A stretch of DNA of 64,000 nt from Rheum nobile (Eukaryota > Streptophyta > Magnoliopsida > Caryophyllales > Polygonaceae): assembly GCA_027886185.1 (NCBI GenBank), contig WOAB01000321.1:248001-312000 (forward strand), given 5' to 3'. Made by a program: the position numbers and the translations under genes. Shown here in pieces: positions 35,301 through 46,260 of this stretch (position 1 is its first letter; each line of letters begins with the position of its first letter). The notes beneath the pieces are model-generated. The model was not told the origin of the DNA. It did not search any database and saw nothing but the letters and a program-made list of their open reading frames with translations.

Positions 35301-36010
35301 CAAACATGAATATCATATAAAAGAGTGAATGAGTATCAATGCATAGGTCATTAAAAACTCAATATTTATTTTGCATATCAACATAGGAAGTGTGAATATC
35401 ATACCCATACAGTTGAATATCACATATATGACTATCTTTTGCATATCAACACATGAAGCGTGAATATCAAACCCATACAAATGAATATCATATACACAAA
35501 TATATAAGATAATGAATGAATGTAACGATTAAGAAGACGATGATGATATAGGGGAAAACCAATATATACACTACACATATTCTACATATCAGTGTATGAA
35601 AAATGCATATCCCATCCACACAATTGAATATCAAAACACAGTCTAAGCATCAAATCTCATTCGTTTTATGCATTTTAGTAGACGGTTACATCAAACACCG
35701 AACAATTAAACTGGCTCCAATCTCAGAACCAAAATCCACAGTCGACAGAGTTTATGCATTTTAGTAGCCGATTACAGCAAACCCCAAAACACAATCTAAG
35801 CACATCCAAACAACATACACTCAAACTGGCTCCAATTAATCTATTGGGTTTTGAAAAGACAAAACCCTAAAATTTCCAAAACCACAAACCAACAGATGCC
35901 CTAAATTCAATGGCAAAATCGAACGAAAAATAACATATGCCCTAATCTGTACTAAGAACAAACGTCTCACTCGTTACATGTCTTAAATTCAACAACGAAT
36001 CGAAAAAGTT
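35301..36010. other. Right interior of the Mutator-like element
   Basis: Rich in TGAATATCA units to about 35640, then two copies of CATTTTAGTAG..GATTACA-like text near 35670 and 35760. No gene is seen. Confidence 0.45.
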
Positions 36011-36593
36011 CTAATGGAGGATGGATGATCGAAAGGAACAAACTTGGGAGAAACTCAAAATTATAACAAATGTTCTAATTGACAAGAATAAAATCAAAGT
36101 AGAGAAATTTACTGTTTTATGTCGAGATTCGCGATTGGAGAACCTTGGGGGAGTGGACGACAACCGGCGCAAGAGAGAAAAAGTTGAAGCTTGAGAAGCC
36201 GCTTTAATGGAGGAGGTTGAACTTCGAGAGAGAGGGGGGAGGGTCTTCGATCGATCGAGAGAGTGGAAGACGAGTGTGGGTTGATGGGTGAACTGTGGTG
36301 CTGGAGCGTCGAAAGCGAGAAGACGACGCCGAGAGAGAACTTCCGTCAATAATGGAGGATCGAAAATTGTGGAATAAGGGAAATGAAAATGGGAGTTGAA
36401 AGGACAATAATTGTGGAAAGAGGGATAATTGATATCCCATGAAACTAGGAAATAGGAAAAATCTGATGTGGGTGATTCCACTTCCCAATTTTGTGCCCCT
36501 CTAAATTAAATCTCAGCCCTTCCTTTTAGTCTAATCCAACACTCTACATTTATCCACCCGTTTTACTATAAAAGGTTGTTTCACTAGAGCGTG

Positions 36594-38503
36594 TATATAT
36601 ATATATATATACACACATACGAGGGTCATTGCTAGCAAAATGTACAACCTAATATATATGATTTATTTCCACACCAATTTATCACATAAATTCACAAACA
36701 CAAATTAAGAATATTTATCCCAACTTAATTAGCACGATTAGTTAATTGTCTATTAAGATGAATATGGAATAAATTGAAAGAGCGAACTGCCACTTGCATT
36801 GAGTTACGAAGAAAGTTGAACGACGTAACGAGGATGGTTACTTTCAAATAACAATTTGACTTCCTGCTTTAATTCCGTTCGAAAAACAATCCCGAGACGT
36901 AACCAAATCAAACAAATTAAATAAATTATAATTAGATAATCTATTCAATATCGAAATTTGAAGGATACATCTCTCAAATTTTAATTGAATTTATTTAACT
37001 CTAAATAAATCAATTTTCAAGGCTTTTCAATAAAACGATCATTTATACGATACTAAAAATCATTTATTCGTATATTCTAAATAATCATAAAATAAATAAA
37101 TTGATCTGACAACTTATTATAACTCTAATAATTTTTTACCCAACATATTATCTAGATGAAATGTTATAATTTAACAATTCATAATATAAGATAATACCAA
37201 TTTTTTTTAATTATTTTAATTTTAGTCTTAATAAAATGAAATTAACCCAATATATTTTAAATTAATCCAGATTAACTTAACTAATCAAGATTAACTTAAT
37301 TAATCAAGATTAACCAAAATAAAATCAAAATAAGAATTAATCAAAATCGAAATTGAGTAAAATAGTTTCTGGAAATTCGCGGATGGTTACTGGTCAGAAA
37401 AGGGGGAAATTCGGTCTTGTTGGAGTACCACTAGGGATGGGGTTAGGGGGCTTTTGAAGAGGACGAGTTAGCAGAGCTAGGGGTGGTGCCAATTGCGACG
37501 ATGGAGCCTCGTGGTGGTCGGAATTAAACGATGAACAGTCGCGACATAATTTTAGGGTTCGAAGGTTTGAGAATGAATTTGGATGAACTTACTCCATGGG
37601 TGAGGGAATATTTATAGGGGTTGGATTGGTCTCGAAAAACCCTACAAAATCGTGCCAATTTTGGGCCAAAACGATCCCAAATCGGATCGAATTTGCCAAA
37701 AAAAGCAATGACGCGTCCGAAATATCTTCTTTCCTTCCGGGGGAAAATTTGATCTTGTTTGGGGATAATTCATCCCGATTTTAAGGAGATTATACGCGTC
37801 TTTGTCCAATCTAAAAGGCCTAGTCGCAATTGTGAAAACTGAGCTCGTCTTTGGGCTAAAATGAGCCATGGCGGAGAGCTTCACATGTTGAACGTGTTGG
37901 CTGGAGGTTGAAGAAGTCGAACTCAAATTCCACACGTCCCCCTTTATTTTATTTTCCAAAAATTACCCAAACTTATTTATAACTTATCCTAAGTTTATTT
38001 ATACATTTTAACCCAAATTTAAGTTAAAAGAAAAATTAAACTAAGCTAGTTTTAAGCTTAAATAATCTTTTCTTATAAACTTAACCATATTTAAATCAAC
38101 ATTCTATTATTCTTACTTTAAATACTTTATGCTTAGCAAGCTAATTTTATATAAATTAATATTAAGATAAGTTAACATAATTTAGACATTTCGTGACTTA
38201 GAGAGATAACCTACTTAGGTTAAGTATTATTTTATCCTTTCTTGGATAAACATAATAATTCTTATAACCTTTATTATTATATTTAAAAATTCTAATACTA
38301 CATTCATGGTTATACTTATTTATTTATTTTTATACTGTACTATTATAACCCATTTGAGAATTTGTACAAAACTTATCTTAACTAAAATTTTGAACTTAAG
38401 TTAATGAAAATTTAAATGATTCCTCTAAAAGAAATATCATAACTTTTATTATTATTAAAAATAAAATTACTATATTACCCTTCTTTTTAAGTGAGATACT
38501 ATA
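36594..38503 (-). repeat. 5' LTR of the gag-only Gypsy element, second segment
   Basis: It resumes with ACGAGGGTCATTGCTAGC, matching 20748 onward, and ends GATACTATA. The minus-strand TATA box is at 37609-37618. Confidence 0.75.
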
Positions 38504-38710
38504 GAGTAGAAGTAACGAAGTGAGAGACCTTTAAATTAATATCAGAATTAGAGTTGAAGTAGGGTTGAAGGTCACAATTTGGAATCCAAGAGTCTATCCA
38601 AAAATTAATGGTATTACCAATGCCTAATTCCCAAGTCAGTCATGTTTTGAAAATGTCATGGATATGAAGAAGTCTTGAAAATTGTCAAGATTGTTTGGCA
38701 TTTCGGTGAC

Positions 38711-38937
38711 TTGATGTATTAGACTTGTCTGCTATGCAAAAACAAATTCTGTAAAAATAAAATAAAATTTCGTTGTTTCGATTGCAGGTTTGGTTTGTTT
38801 CGTGTTTTGTTGTTTTTTCAGTTCGAGTAGGCTTCAGAACATATTTTCTTTGAGTTTGGCTGATCATATGAAGGTGTTTGATCGTTAGTATTTCTCTTAT
38901 GAAACAGATCATTGTTCTCATATAATGTGCAGTGTAA
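38711..38937. other. Native DNA between the LINE and the Mutator-like element
   Basis: This was contiguous with 16128 before the LINE inserted, so it is the original upstream flank of RER1. No gene is seen. Confidence 0.6.
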
Positions 38938-38946
38938 TAATATATA

Positions 38947-40240
38947 GGGTCAATTATCGGAAACCACCCGTACAATAGACCATATTGCCAGAAACCACCC
39001 GGATAACGACTATTTACCGTAAACCACCCGTATATCCATCTCCGTTACACTGTTACCACCCAACTCGTCATTCCGTTTAAAATTCCGTTAAGTAATTACA
39101 GATTTAAGCCGAACTTTTTATTTTCATTCAATTTCTCCACAACTTCAAAACTTGGGTAAAAATTGTAATTAAGCTAAAATAATATTACAAAATTAATATT
39201 AATTTGGGCAACTTTTGTAATTTTTGCAAAGTAAAAAAGGGCATTTCTGCCACAAGCCCATAACGTTGGGCCATTTTGTAATATTATTTTAGCTTAAATA
39301 TTATATTTCTTATAAATTATATGAGCTAAAATTGTAATTTATTAATTTTGGGGAGGGCAGATTTGCCACAAATTAGAAACTAGAGGGCCACACTCGTAAT
39401 TTCCGAAGAAGTCTCTTTCTTCTTCCTCCGCGCGGACAAGCAGAAAGCTCCGTTTTTTAGCTTTAATGGCGGATCTGGGCATGGATTCGAGCCCGAAAAA
39501 TTTCTTTAACCCATGTCCATTTAAGAATAGAAGATTACGCATCTAATGGTGGGATTTGATCGAATTAAAAGACCGAAATATTCTTCAATTTGATTTGTAA
39601 TCATTCGAACGTCATTTAGCTTTTGGGATTAAATTGGATACCGAAAACTCATTGAAAGGTGCCCTATTTATAGGGGATGGAAAGGTCTCGGGGAGAGCTT
39701 CGAAATCGTATAAAGTTTGACCTAAAACGATATCGAATTGGCCCCGATATCGCCCAATTTCCATAAAGCTAAAAACTGAAATTCTCTTTCCATAAATACT
39801 CAAATTCGATCTCGTCTTTGATTGTTTCCATCCGAAATCACTTGGGTTGGACGAGTTTAATCCCCTACTAAAAAGCCCATGGGATAATTAAACCAAACGA
39901 GCCCATATGGAGGTTCGACTCGGCGAAAAACCGCCATTGGAGAGCTTTCCAAGCTCGGCTGGGCTGAAGCTTGGGGGTGATGAACAGTACCCAATCGGGG
40001 TCCCCCGATTTTAGCTTAATTGCATTTTTACCCAAGTTTTAAAGTTGTGGAGAAATTGAATGAAAATAAAAAATTCGGCTTAAATCTGTAATTACTTAAC
40101 GAAATTTTAAACGGAATGACGAGTTGGGTGGTAACAATGTAACGGACATGGTTTAACGGGTGGTTTACGGTAAATAGTGATTATCCGGGTGGTTTCAGGC
40201 AATGTGCCCTATTAGACGGGTGGTTTCCGGTAATTGACCC
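38947..40240. mobile_element. Mutator-like element, 1294 bp, 9-bp TSD
   Basis: A perfect 9-bp TSD, TAATATATA (38938-38946 and 40241-40249), flanks inverted repeats of more than 200 bp starting GGGTCAATT. The ends contain ACGGGTGGTTT units at about 30-base spacing. The 9-bp TSD and long inverted ends fit Mutator. No transposase is encoded. The interior (about 39340-40010) resembles the promoter part of the gag-only Gypsy LTR: TATTTATAGGGG..GG..AGGTCTCG at 39665 versus 21717, and CTTAATTGCATTTTTACCCAA at 40016 versus 22062. Confidence 0.88.
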
Positions 40241-40249
40241 TAATATATA

Positions 40250-41042
40250 AGAAAGACAGAAATCACAGCTTCTCTCTAAGAAATGAGAGTGTCTCTCTCT
40301 ATCAATTTCTTTCTTTTGGGTTGTTCTTTTTACATCTCCTGCCCTTAAGAGCTTTTTCTTTTCCCTTATATAAAGGATTTGTATATTCTTTACCTTAAAT
40401 CAAACTTAGGAATTCAACCTCTAGTCTCCAATCCACCACTTAAATTCTGTAGTAAACCAAAACATCACAAAATTCTCCCACTTCCGATATATGAAGTTTC
40501 CTGGCAAATCCCCCTTTTTCCCTATGTTCAACTTCCAGATCTGCACCACCGTTGTTGCACCCTCGCACGGCCACTTCCTCTGTGCAACACCATTGTTGCT
40601 CCAACAACCACCAGCAACCATCCTTGGTCTGGTTGTCTTGTCCGTTTCCGCCTTGCCCTGATCTAGCTGTCGTGGATCCCCTCCCTTGCCTGATCCCTCC
40701 GATCTGTTGCACAATCGAGCCCACACCAATCGGTCCCACATCCAGCGTCGGCATACCCGTTGTTCGAACCACATCCCTTGCATCGTTGAACATCGCGACC
40801 TTCATCTATGCAGATCCAGACCCCTAGCTTTGCAAGGTTCCAACCATGAAGTTGCTCTTTCTGCTAGTAGTTTGCTCATTCTTCTATGCAGATCCAAGTT
40901 CCTTCTTCTCACAAATTTGCCCATGTTAGCAGATTATCATATGCAATGTTTAGAAATCACGCCTCTCCCTCCTTGTTACCTTCGGTATGTAATTTCGACC
41001 CACAATTTGATCTGTTGTTGTCCCGACTTTCTATACTCTTTA
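40250..41042. other. Unassigned region, TATA-like element, no clear gene
   Basis: A TATA-like CTTATATAAAGG lies near 40366 and a CT-rich stretch near 40290. Open frames on both strands at 40379-40827 have gene-like GC content but no recognisable domain. It may be native intergenic DNA or an exon remnant. Confidence 0.35.
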
Positions 41043-41352
41043 GAGCTCGTTTGTTGTCATAATATGATCAGGTTGGAATAGGGTATCAGATTAGGTATAA
41101 GGAATGAGGTTGAGTGATTCTTAAGACTTTGTGGTTGGTATAAATTTAGAGATATGGAAGGAAGACAAAAATAGGTTTGAGTCATATCTCTATTTTTGTA
41201 TGGGTACGGGGAATAGCCTTGTAGGCTGGTATGATCCATTCCTTGTAATCAACTTTATACCCATACCTACATACATCTACCAAACACCAAATCCGGTATG
41301 ACCCATTCCCAAACCCATTCCCTATACCCCAGGTATACAAACAAACAACCCC
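41043..41352. mobile_element. Harbinger/Tourist-like MITE, 310 bp
   Basis: The termini GAGCTCGTTTGTT and AACAAACAACCCC are inverted repeats, flanked by TTA on both sides (41040-41042 and 41353-41355), the PIF/Harbinger target duplication. The interior holds GGGTAT/ATACCC-rich arms. No ORF. Confidence 0.72.
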
Positions 41353-41355
41353 TTA

Positions 41356-43150
41356 ATGGTGTTATTAGTGGTTTTGTTTTGGTGTTATTTACTATCTACT
41401 TATTTCCAGTCTTGTTTCCCTTTTGTTGCTTGATCCCCTATCATTAGCATATGACTATGACTCTTTGAAGAACTTGCAATTATTTATCTATGAACTCCAC
41501 CAGCTATTCACTATATACTTGCTTAATTTGATTTAGTGCCTTATGCTTTGCACTTTCACAACTTATCTCATCCCCCTTCTATTTAGGTCCTTTTTTACCT
41601 GGGGATTTTGGGTTGAGATTGAGTGTGTGATTTTCGAGTCGTTAATTTGCAAAGATTCGATACACATATATGACATTCAAAAAATTTCACAGCATATGAA
41701 CTTAATATCCAATTTTGCCATCAATTTGTTTTACAGTTTTATTCATTATCAACTACTTCATTTTCTGATCTCTTTAACAACCATTTCTCTGTTAAAGCCC
41801 AACTCTACAACGTGTATGCATATCTACATCTCTCTTGCTTTGGCTGATTCAAGTTCAGTTCAAACATAATATTGACATCTATTGCTATGATGATTTTAGT
41901 TGGCGCCCTTATTTTCTCATCTACTTGGTCTTTTAATGCTTCAACAATTTCTCCCTCAGTTCTTCCATGTACTATCACCCATTACCAATTGCACACTCTT
42001 TCATTCTCTTTTTACCACTTTCCACAAATACTGATGACAATAACCTTGGATTTTGTTTTTGTTTTGTTATCATTTCGGTCTTTTCTTCATCTGATCTATT
42101 TTCTTTGTAACAATTGCTACCCATTATCAACCCCAACCCCTTAATGGCCCCAGAGAATGCATCCCCACGCGCTAATATTCGCCTCCTCTTTCTCGCCTTT
42201 CTTCCCCAAACGCTATTCCCCTCTACAGTTGCTAAAGCTAGAAATGCAAGGAATTCCAAGCGCCGCCACACTCCAAACCGTCCCCGTGATGCAAATCCAA
42301 AGCCTAAACCTGCAAACACTAACAAAAAAAGTAGATCAGAGGGGAAAACCAGGAGGAAGGAAAGAAAAGCAAGAGCAAACCCTTCCCAAAATAAACGTTC
42401 CAAGCTCCGATAGCGTAGACCTGTGCTCAGAGGAAGAAGATTACAACCGGAAACAAAACTCAAGAAGGAAATGGGAAGCAAAAGCGGAAAGGGGCCAAAT
42501 TCCACTTTACGCATCGATGTAGGGCTCTACCTTTTCGACCCCTAGAGAAGGAAAAAGAAGCAAAGGCAAGGGAAACTTCGGACCAACGAACCTATTCCAC
42601 AATGGCGACTCCTCAACATAAGCCTCAGAACTCAAACGTCTGCAACCTGGAGAGGGACTAGAATGCCTAACAAGACGACAAAACCAAGCATGAATTGGAG
42701 AAACCCATGAGTTGACCAAAAGCAAAGGTGCTATCCTTCCATCTCTCATCCTATACCTTTTGTTAGCATTAAGCAAAGGTGCTAGATTACTCCTATAAAT
42801 ACAACGGTAATAAATCACAAATTCACCCAACACTTTCTCTGAAAATCTCCCTTATAAAATTGTTCTTAGTGAAGTCCTGTAAAACTTGGACTCTGTTAGA
42901 TAACTTGGGAAATTACTTTGGTGTATCAACTGAGGCTATGGAGAAAGGCAAAATAACTTTTGCTGAAGTTGTCTGCTCCAACCCCAGTTCATCCAAAAAT
43001 CATAATACCAAACAAAAAGGTATCACCATCTCTGGGCTCACTCCCACTCCAAACCAAAAATAAAACAAATCGTACTCTAGATTAATATTGTTACCTCCTT
43101 GCATGATTCCCTAGCTTCTATAAATACTCGTGCTTAGCTTGCTCTAGATG
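41356..43150. other. Unassigned region, possibly LINE 5' sequence
   Basis: 42157-42522 is open and encodes a basic, Lys/Arg/Gln-rich peptide without a known domain. 42935-43063 encodes MEKGKITFAEVVCSN, resembling the start of the LINE-associated ORF at 50521. TATA-like CTATAAATAC occurs near 42785 and 43119. 41356-42110 shows no gene. Confidence 0.35.
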
Positions 43151-43155
43151 CACAC

Positions 43156-43668
43156 TATTGGGCCAATAAATTTTAAGAATCAAGTGGATCGGCCCAATCA
43201 TTTGAAGACGCAGTGAAACACGCGGACTTGGGCGGAGGCAACGAAGACGCTGCGAGACGTTGGAGATAATCTCAAACGACCGGTAGGCGATCCAACGTCT
43301 CCCACAAATCTCGGGAAAGCTTTATTGGATTAGTTGCAAAATTAGTATAAATACTATAAGATTCCTAATGTAACAAACAGTACGCATGTGATAAAAAAAC
43401 CCGAATACAATTGTACTCTTTTCCAATGTTTTAAGCAAGAAGTTTCTATTTGGTCAAGCTCTTTATTCAAACGTTCAAGCGTCCAACGACTAAATTCATC
43501 AATTCCTGAATCCTCCTACTCAAGGGAGATAAGTTTGTCCTGGTATTCATTCGATTTTGTTCGTTTCGTTATTATTTGATTTGGATTGTATCGATACTTG
43601 ATCTTGTCGTTGTCTAGTTACCCCATTCAAGGCGATTTAGGTCGGTTCGATCTTTTCGTCCCAAAACA
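43156..43668 (+). repeat. 5' LTR of the Tat-like element
   Basis: 513 bp. It begins TATTGGGCC where the 3' LTR has TGTTGGGCC (G to A in the terminal dinucleotide) and ends CCCAAAACA. TATA-like AGTATAAATACTA lies near 43345. Confidence 0.88.
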
Positions 43669-43671
43669 ATT

Positions 43672-43689
43672 TGGCGCCTACCGTGGGGC
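43672..43689 (+). other. PBS of the Tat-like element
   Basis: TGGCGCCTACCGTGGGGC, three bases after the 5' LTR, the PBS form typical of plant Tat-related Gypsy elements. Confidence 0.75.
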
Positions 43690-43730
43690 ATCTAGCCAAC
43701 TACTGATCCAATCATCCTTTCCACATCATC

Positions 43731-45233
43731 ATGGTCGATTCCGAAAATCCCATGACCATCATCGACGATCAAACCCAAACCGACGCCCTAGTCAGAAATC
43801 AGACTGAAGCACACGCCGCCAATCAAACCGAGGACGTTGCCAATCCTCCCATCCAGGTCAACCAAATCCAGAAATTGGCAAAGAACATGAGTATCCTCCA
43901 AGAAGAACTGACCCAATAACGCCTGAGGACCGAAACCTTAAGCACCCAATCTGAAGCCTAGATCGCGCGACTAACTCGTGAAAACGATCTTTTAAAATCA
44001 CAGGTATATTCGGCCGCATCAGTCCCAGGAGGATCAAGACGCATAGTCAATACCGAAGGCCTCCAAACGCGCCTCAACATGGATGGGGCAGTCATGATGC
44101 CCATGGCACCAATCACCCAGAGCGTCTCTCACCCCATTGGTACGTTTTAAACTCCCCCATTTAATACCTTCGCGACTAACATTCTAGTTACTGCAACCGA
44201 GACTCGAGTAATCCCACCGCATGTCACCACACCGACGAATATCCAAGCTCTCATACAACAAGCCATCAACGAGCACATGAAGACCCTAGATGACCGCATC
44301 GCTCGGATTCCAGGAGTCTCGCAACCAATCGAAAAGGAGGCGATCGATGGATACGAAGACTCGCCCTTCGTGGAAGCGATTGCACATGTCGAGATCCCGA
44401 AAAAGTTTAACGTCCCCAACATGCCCAACTACAATGGGACCGGGGACCCCGGCGACCATATCTTCATTTACAAACAAAAATTAATGACTATCTCTATTCC
44501 AAGAGGGAATCGCAAAGCGGTCGTGTACAAATGCTTTGGCACGACCCTCGCGGGACTCGCACTAACCTGGCTCATGCATTTGCCACAGGGTTCGATCGCG
44601 TCATTCGCCGATCTGGTCAATTCATTCAAAATCTAGTTCGCCAACAATAGAAGATTGGAAAAGCAATCAAGCAACCTATATAGGATCGTGCAAAGGTATG
44701 GCGAGCCCCTAAAGGATTATCTTAACAAGTACAACAAAGAGAAGGTCGCAATCCCGCACTGTGACGTCCCAACATCCATTGAAGCCTTCCGCCGGGGACT
44801 GATCAGGGGCAGTGAACTCTATCGTGAGTTGACTAAATGCCCGTGCCGAAGCTTCGAAGACGTGCAGACTAAAACTATGGCCCAATTTAGGCTGGAAGAA
44901 GATGAAGAACCTACAAAAGCAGACAAGAGCCCTGATCGAGTCGACCGAAGATCATCCTCGGACCATCGACGTGACAGGCGACACCAACCGTACCCCAAGG
45001 GACGAAGCGACCAAAGCTAGGTAAATAACTCTTATGACAGGAGCCAAGACTGGAAGAACAACCCGGCTCTGCCCCCGAAGGTCCACTCCTACAACATTAA
45101 CATTTCCGTGTCGGAGCTCGTCAAGAGTTTCGACAAGTATGGAAAAGACGTAAGATGGCCCCGGAAGAGCGACAAGCCAGGCTCCAAGAAAGACATGAGC
45201 TGATGGTGTGAATTCCACGGAGATCATGGCATA
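43731..45233 (+). pseudogene. gag: Gag of the Tat-like element
   Basis: A single frame from the ATG at 43731 reads an N-terminal coiled-coil region (IQKLAKNMSILQEEL), then the capsid domain with PKKFNVPNMPNYNGTGDP, AVVYKCFGTTLAGLALTW and RIVQRYGEPLKDYLNKYN, then a basic Arg/Asp/Ser-rich tail. It ends in the zinc-ribbon-like start WCEFHGDHG. The stops near 43917, 43960, 44147, 44634, 45018 and 45201 are single-base changes in an otherwise continuous frame, mostly CAG/CAA to TAG/TAA and CGA to TGA, i.e. C to T. Protease is absent. Confidence 0.82.
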
Positions 45234-46260
45234 GACGATATGCTGGTCAAGTCAAAAGCAGCCCAAGATCATATCGAACACCTGAAAGAAGCATTCGAAG
45301 TGTTAAAAAGGTACAACATGAAATTAAATCCTACTAAATGCTCTTTTGGAGTGTCCTCGGGAAAATTCATAGGGTACATGGTAACCCAAAAAGGAATAGA
45401 GGCCAGCCCAGACCAAATCAAAGCAACCGTCAACTTGAGATCCCCCAGATGCGTCAAAGACGTCAAAAAACTGACAGGACGAATAGCAGCACTCAACAAA
45501 TTCATATCAAAATCATCAGACAAGTGCAAACTCTTCTACGAAGCCTTGAAGAAGAACAAGTCATTCGAATGGACGACAGCGCATGAACAAGCCTTTCAAG
45601 ACCCAAAGGCATACCTGGCAAGCCCAGTACTACTAGCAAAACCAAAGGACGACGAATCACCACCATTATACCTAGCAATATCGGAGTCAGCAGTAAGTGC
45701 GGTTCTAACAAGGGAAGAAGATGGAAAACAATCTCCGATCTACTATGTAAGCCGTTCTCTACTCCTGACAGAAACAAGGTACACGTCACTAGAAAAATTG
45801 GTCCTAGCTCTAGTAATGGCATCAAACAAACTTAGACCTTATTTCGGATTACATGTTATTATTGTACGGACTAACCATCCCATTAAAGCCATCATGAGGA
45901 AATCAGAGTTCACAAGCCGAATGGAAAAATGGGCAATACACCTAACCGGTTTTGACATCCAATATGAGCCAAGGACAACAATCAAGTCTCAAGCTTTGGC
46001 AGACTTTGTGGCCGATTTCAGTCCAACATTAGAACAAGAAGCCGCAAAGGAAGCCACCCAACTAATGACTGAAGATGACAGAGGCACGTGACAACTCCAT
46101 ACAGATAGAGCATCGAACGTAAGGGGAGTCAGCCTAGGAGTTGTACTAAAATCGCCACAAGGGGACCATATAGCCCAAGCCGTGAGATGCAAGTGGGACG
46201 CGACCAACAACGAAGCTAAGTACGAGGCACTCATATTTGGACTGACGCTTGCACAAGACC
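45234..46260 (+). pseudogene. Reverse transcriptase C-terminus, RNase H and second RNase H start
   Basis: The gag frame passes at 45234-45240 directly into DDMLVKSK, the sequence that follows the catalytic YIDD of Gypsy reverse transcriptase. The upstream polymerase (fingers, palm) and protease are missing. Visible next are LNPTKCSFGV and GIEASPDQIKA (thumb and connection), then RNase H with YLAISESAVSAVL, PIYYVSRSL, ETRYTSLEKLVLAL and ADFVADF. A TGA at 46089-46091 is followed by LHTDRASN..GVSLGVVL and NNEAKYEALIFGL, the archaeal-type second RNase H of Tat elements, cut off near 46255. The polymerase cannot be active. Confidence 0.85.

Larger units (their letters stand above)
26398..36593. 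mobile_element. Mutator-like non-autonomous element hosting two other insertions
   Basis: The ends are inverted and degenerate over about 100 bp: the left GCACTCAGGTAAAAC and CGAGTGGACAATC correspond, inverted, to segments in 36480-36590. After removing the hAT (27178-28123) and Athila-like (28545-35295) elements, about 2.5 kb remains. The left interior has many TGATATTCA units, the right interior and the stretch just before the hAT the complement TGAATATCA, so the element could fold back. It sits in a TA repeat, which hides the TSD. Long degenerate inverted ends suggest Mutator, but this is inference. A minus-strand frame (36481-36011) is open with gene-like composition but unrecognised. Confidence 0.55.
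19835..38503 (-). mobile_element. Old Gypsy-like element with gag only, 5' LTR heavily interrupted
   Basis: On the minus strand the order is 5' LTR (38503 to about 36594, then 26211-25073), PBS (25068-25057), a degenerate gag, a purine-rich tract (about 22690-22674) and 3' LTR (22673-19835). The internal region is about 2.4 kb with no reverse transcriptase, RNase H or integrase. The 3' LTR lacks roughly the first 230 bases seen at 25073-25300. LTR ends are decayed: TG became TA at 25073 and CA became TA at 38503. A possible worn TSD is GAATA/GAGTA; this is tentative. It lies inside the LINE. Confidence 0.75.
16129..38693 (-). mobile_element. 5'-truncated LINE, split into three pieces by LTR insertions
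   Basis: The pieces on the minus strand are 38693-38504, about 19834-18967 and 16557-16129. They encode, in order, the region after the reverse transcriptase with GNTINFWIDSW, a segment with DRIIWKYSMDGNFTLK, then W..WNHRNTIIFG, PPPGWDKLNFDGSK and an RNase H-like domain with IIEGDNLTIINSIKG and KANHVADFLA. A poly(A) tail (T run 16129-16137) marks the 3' end. The flanks TTTGACATTTCGATGAC (16112-16128) and TTTGGCATTTCGGTGAC (38694-38710) match at 15 of 17 bases as the TSD. Removing the insertions leaves about 1.5 kb, so it was truncated at integration and never active here. Everything inside this span entered later. Confidence 0.85.

Noticed and set aside
40421..40827. Overlapping open frames on both strands, about 120 codons
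   Set aside because: Both strands are open simultaneously and neither shows a recognisable domain; too uncertain to call a gene.
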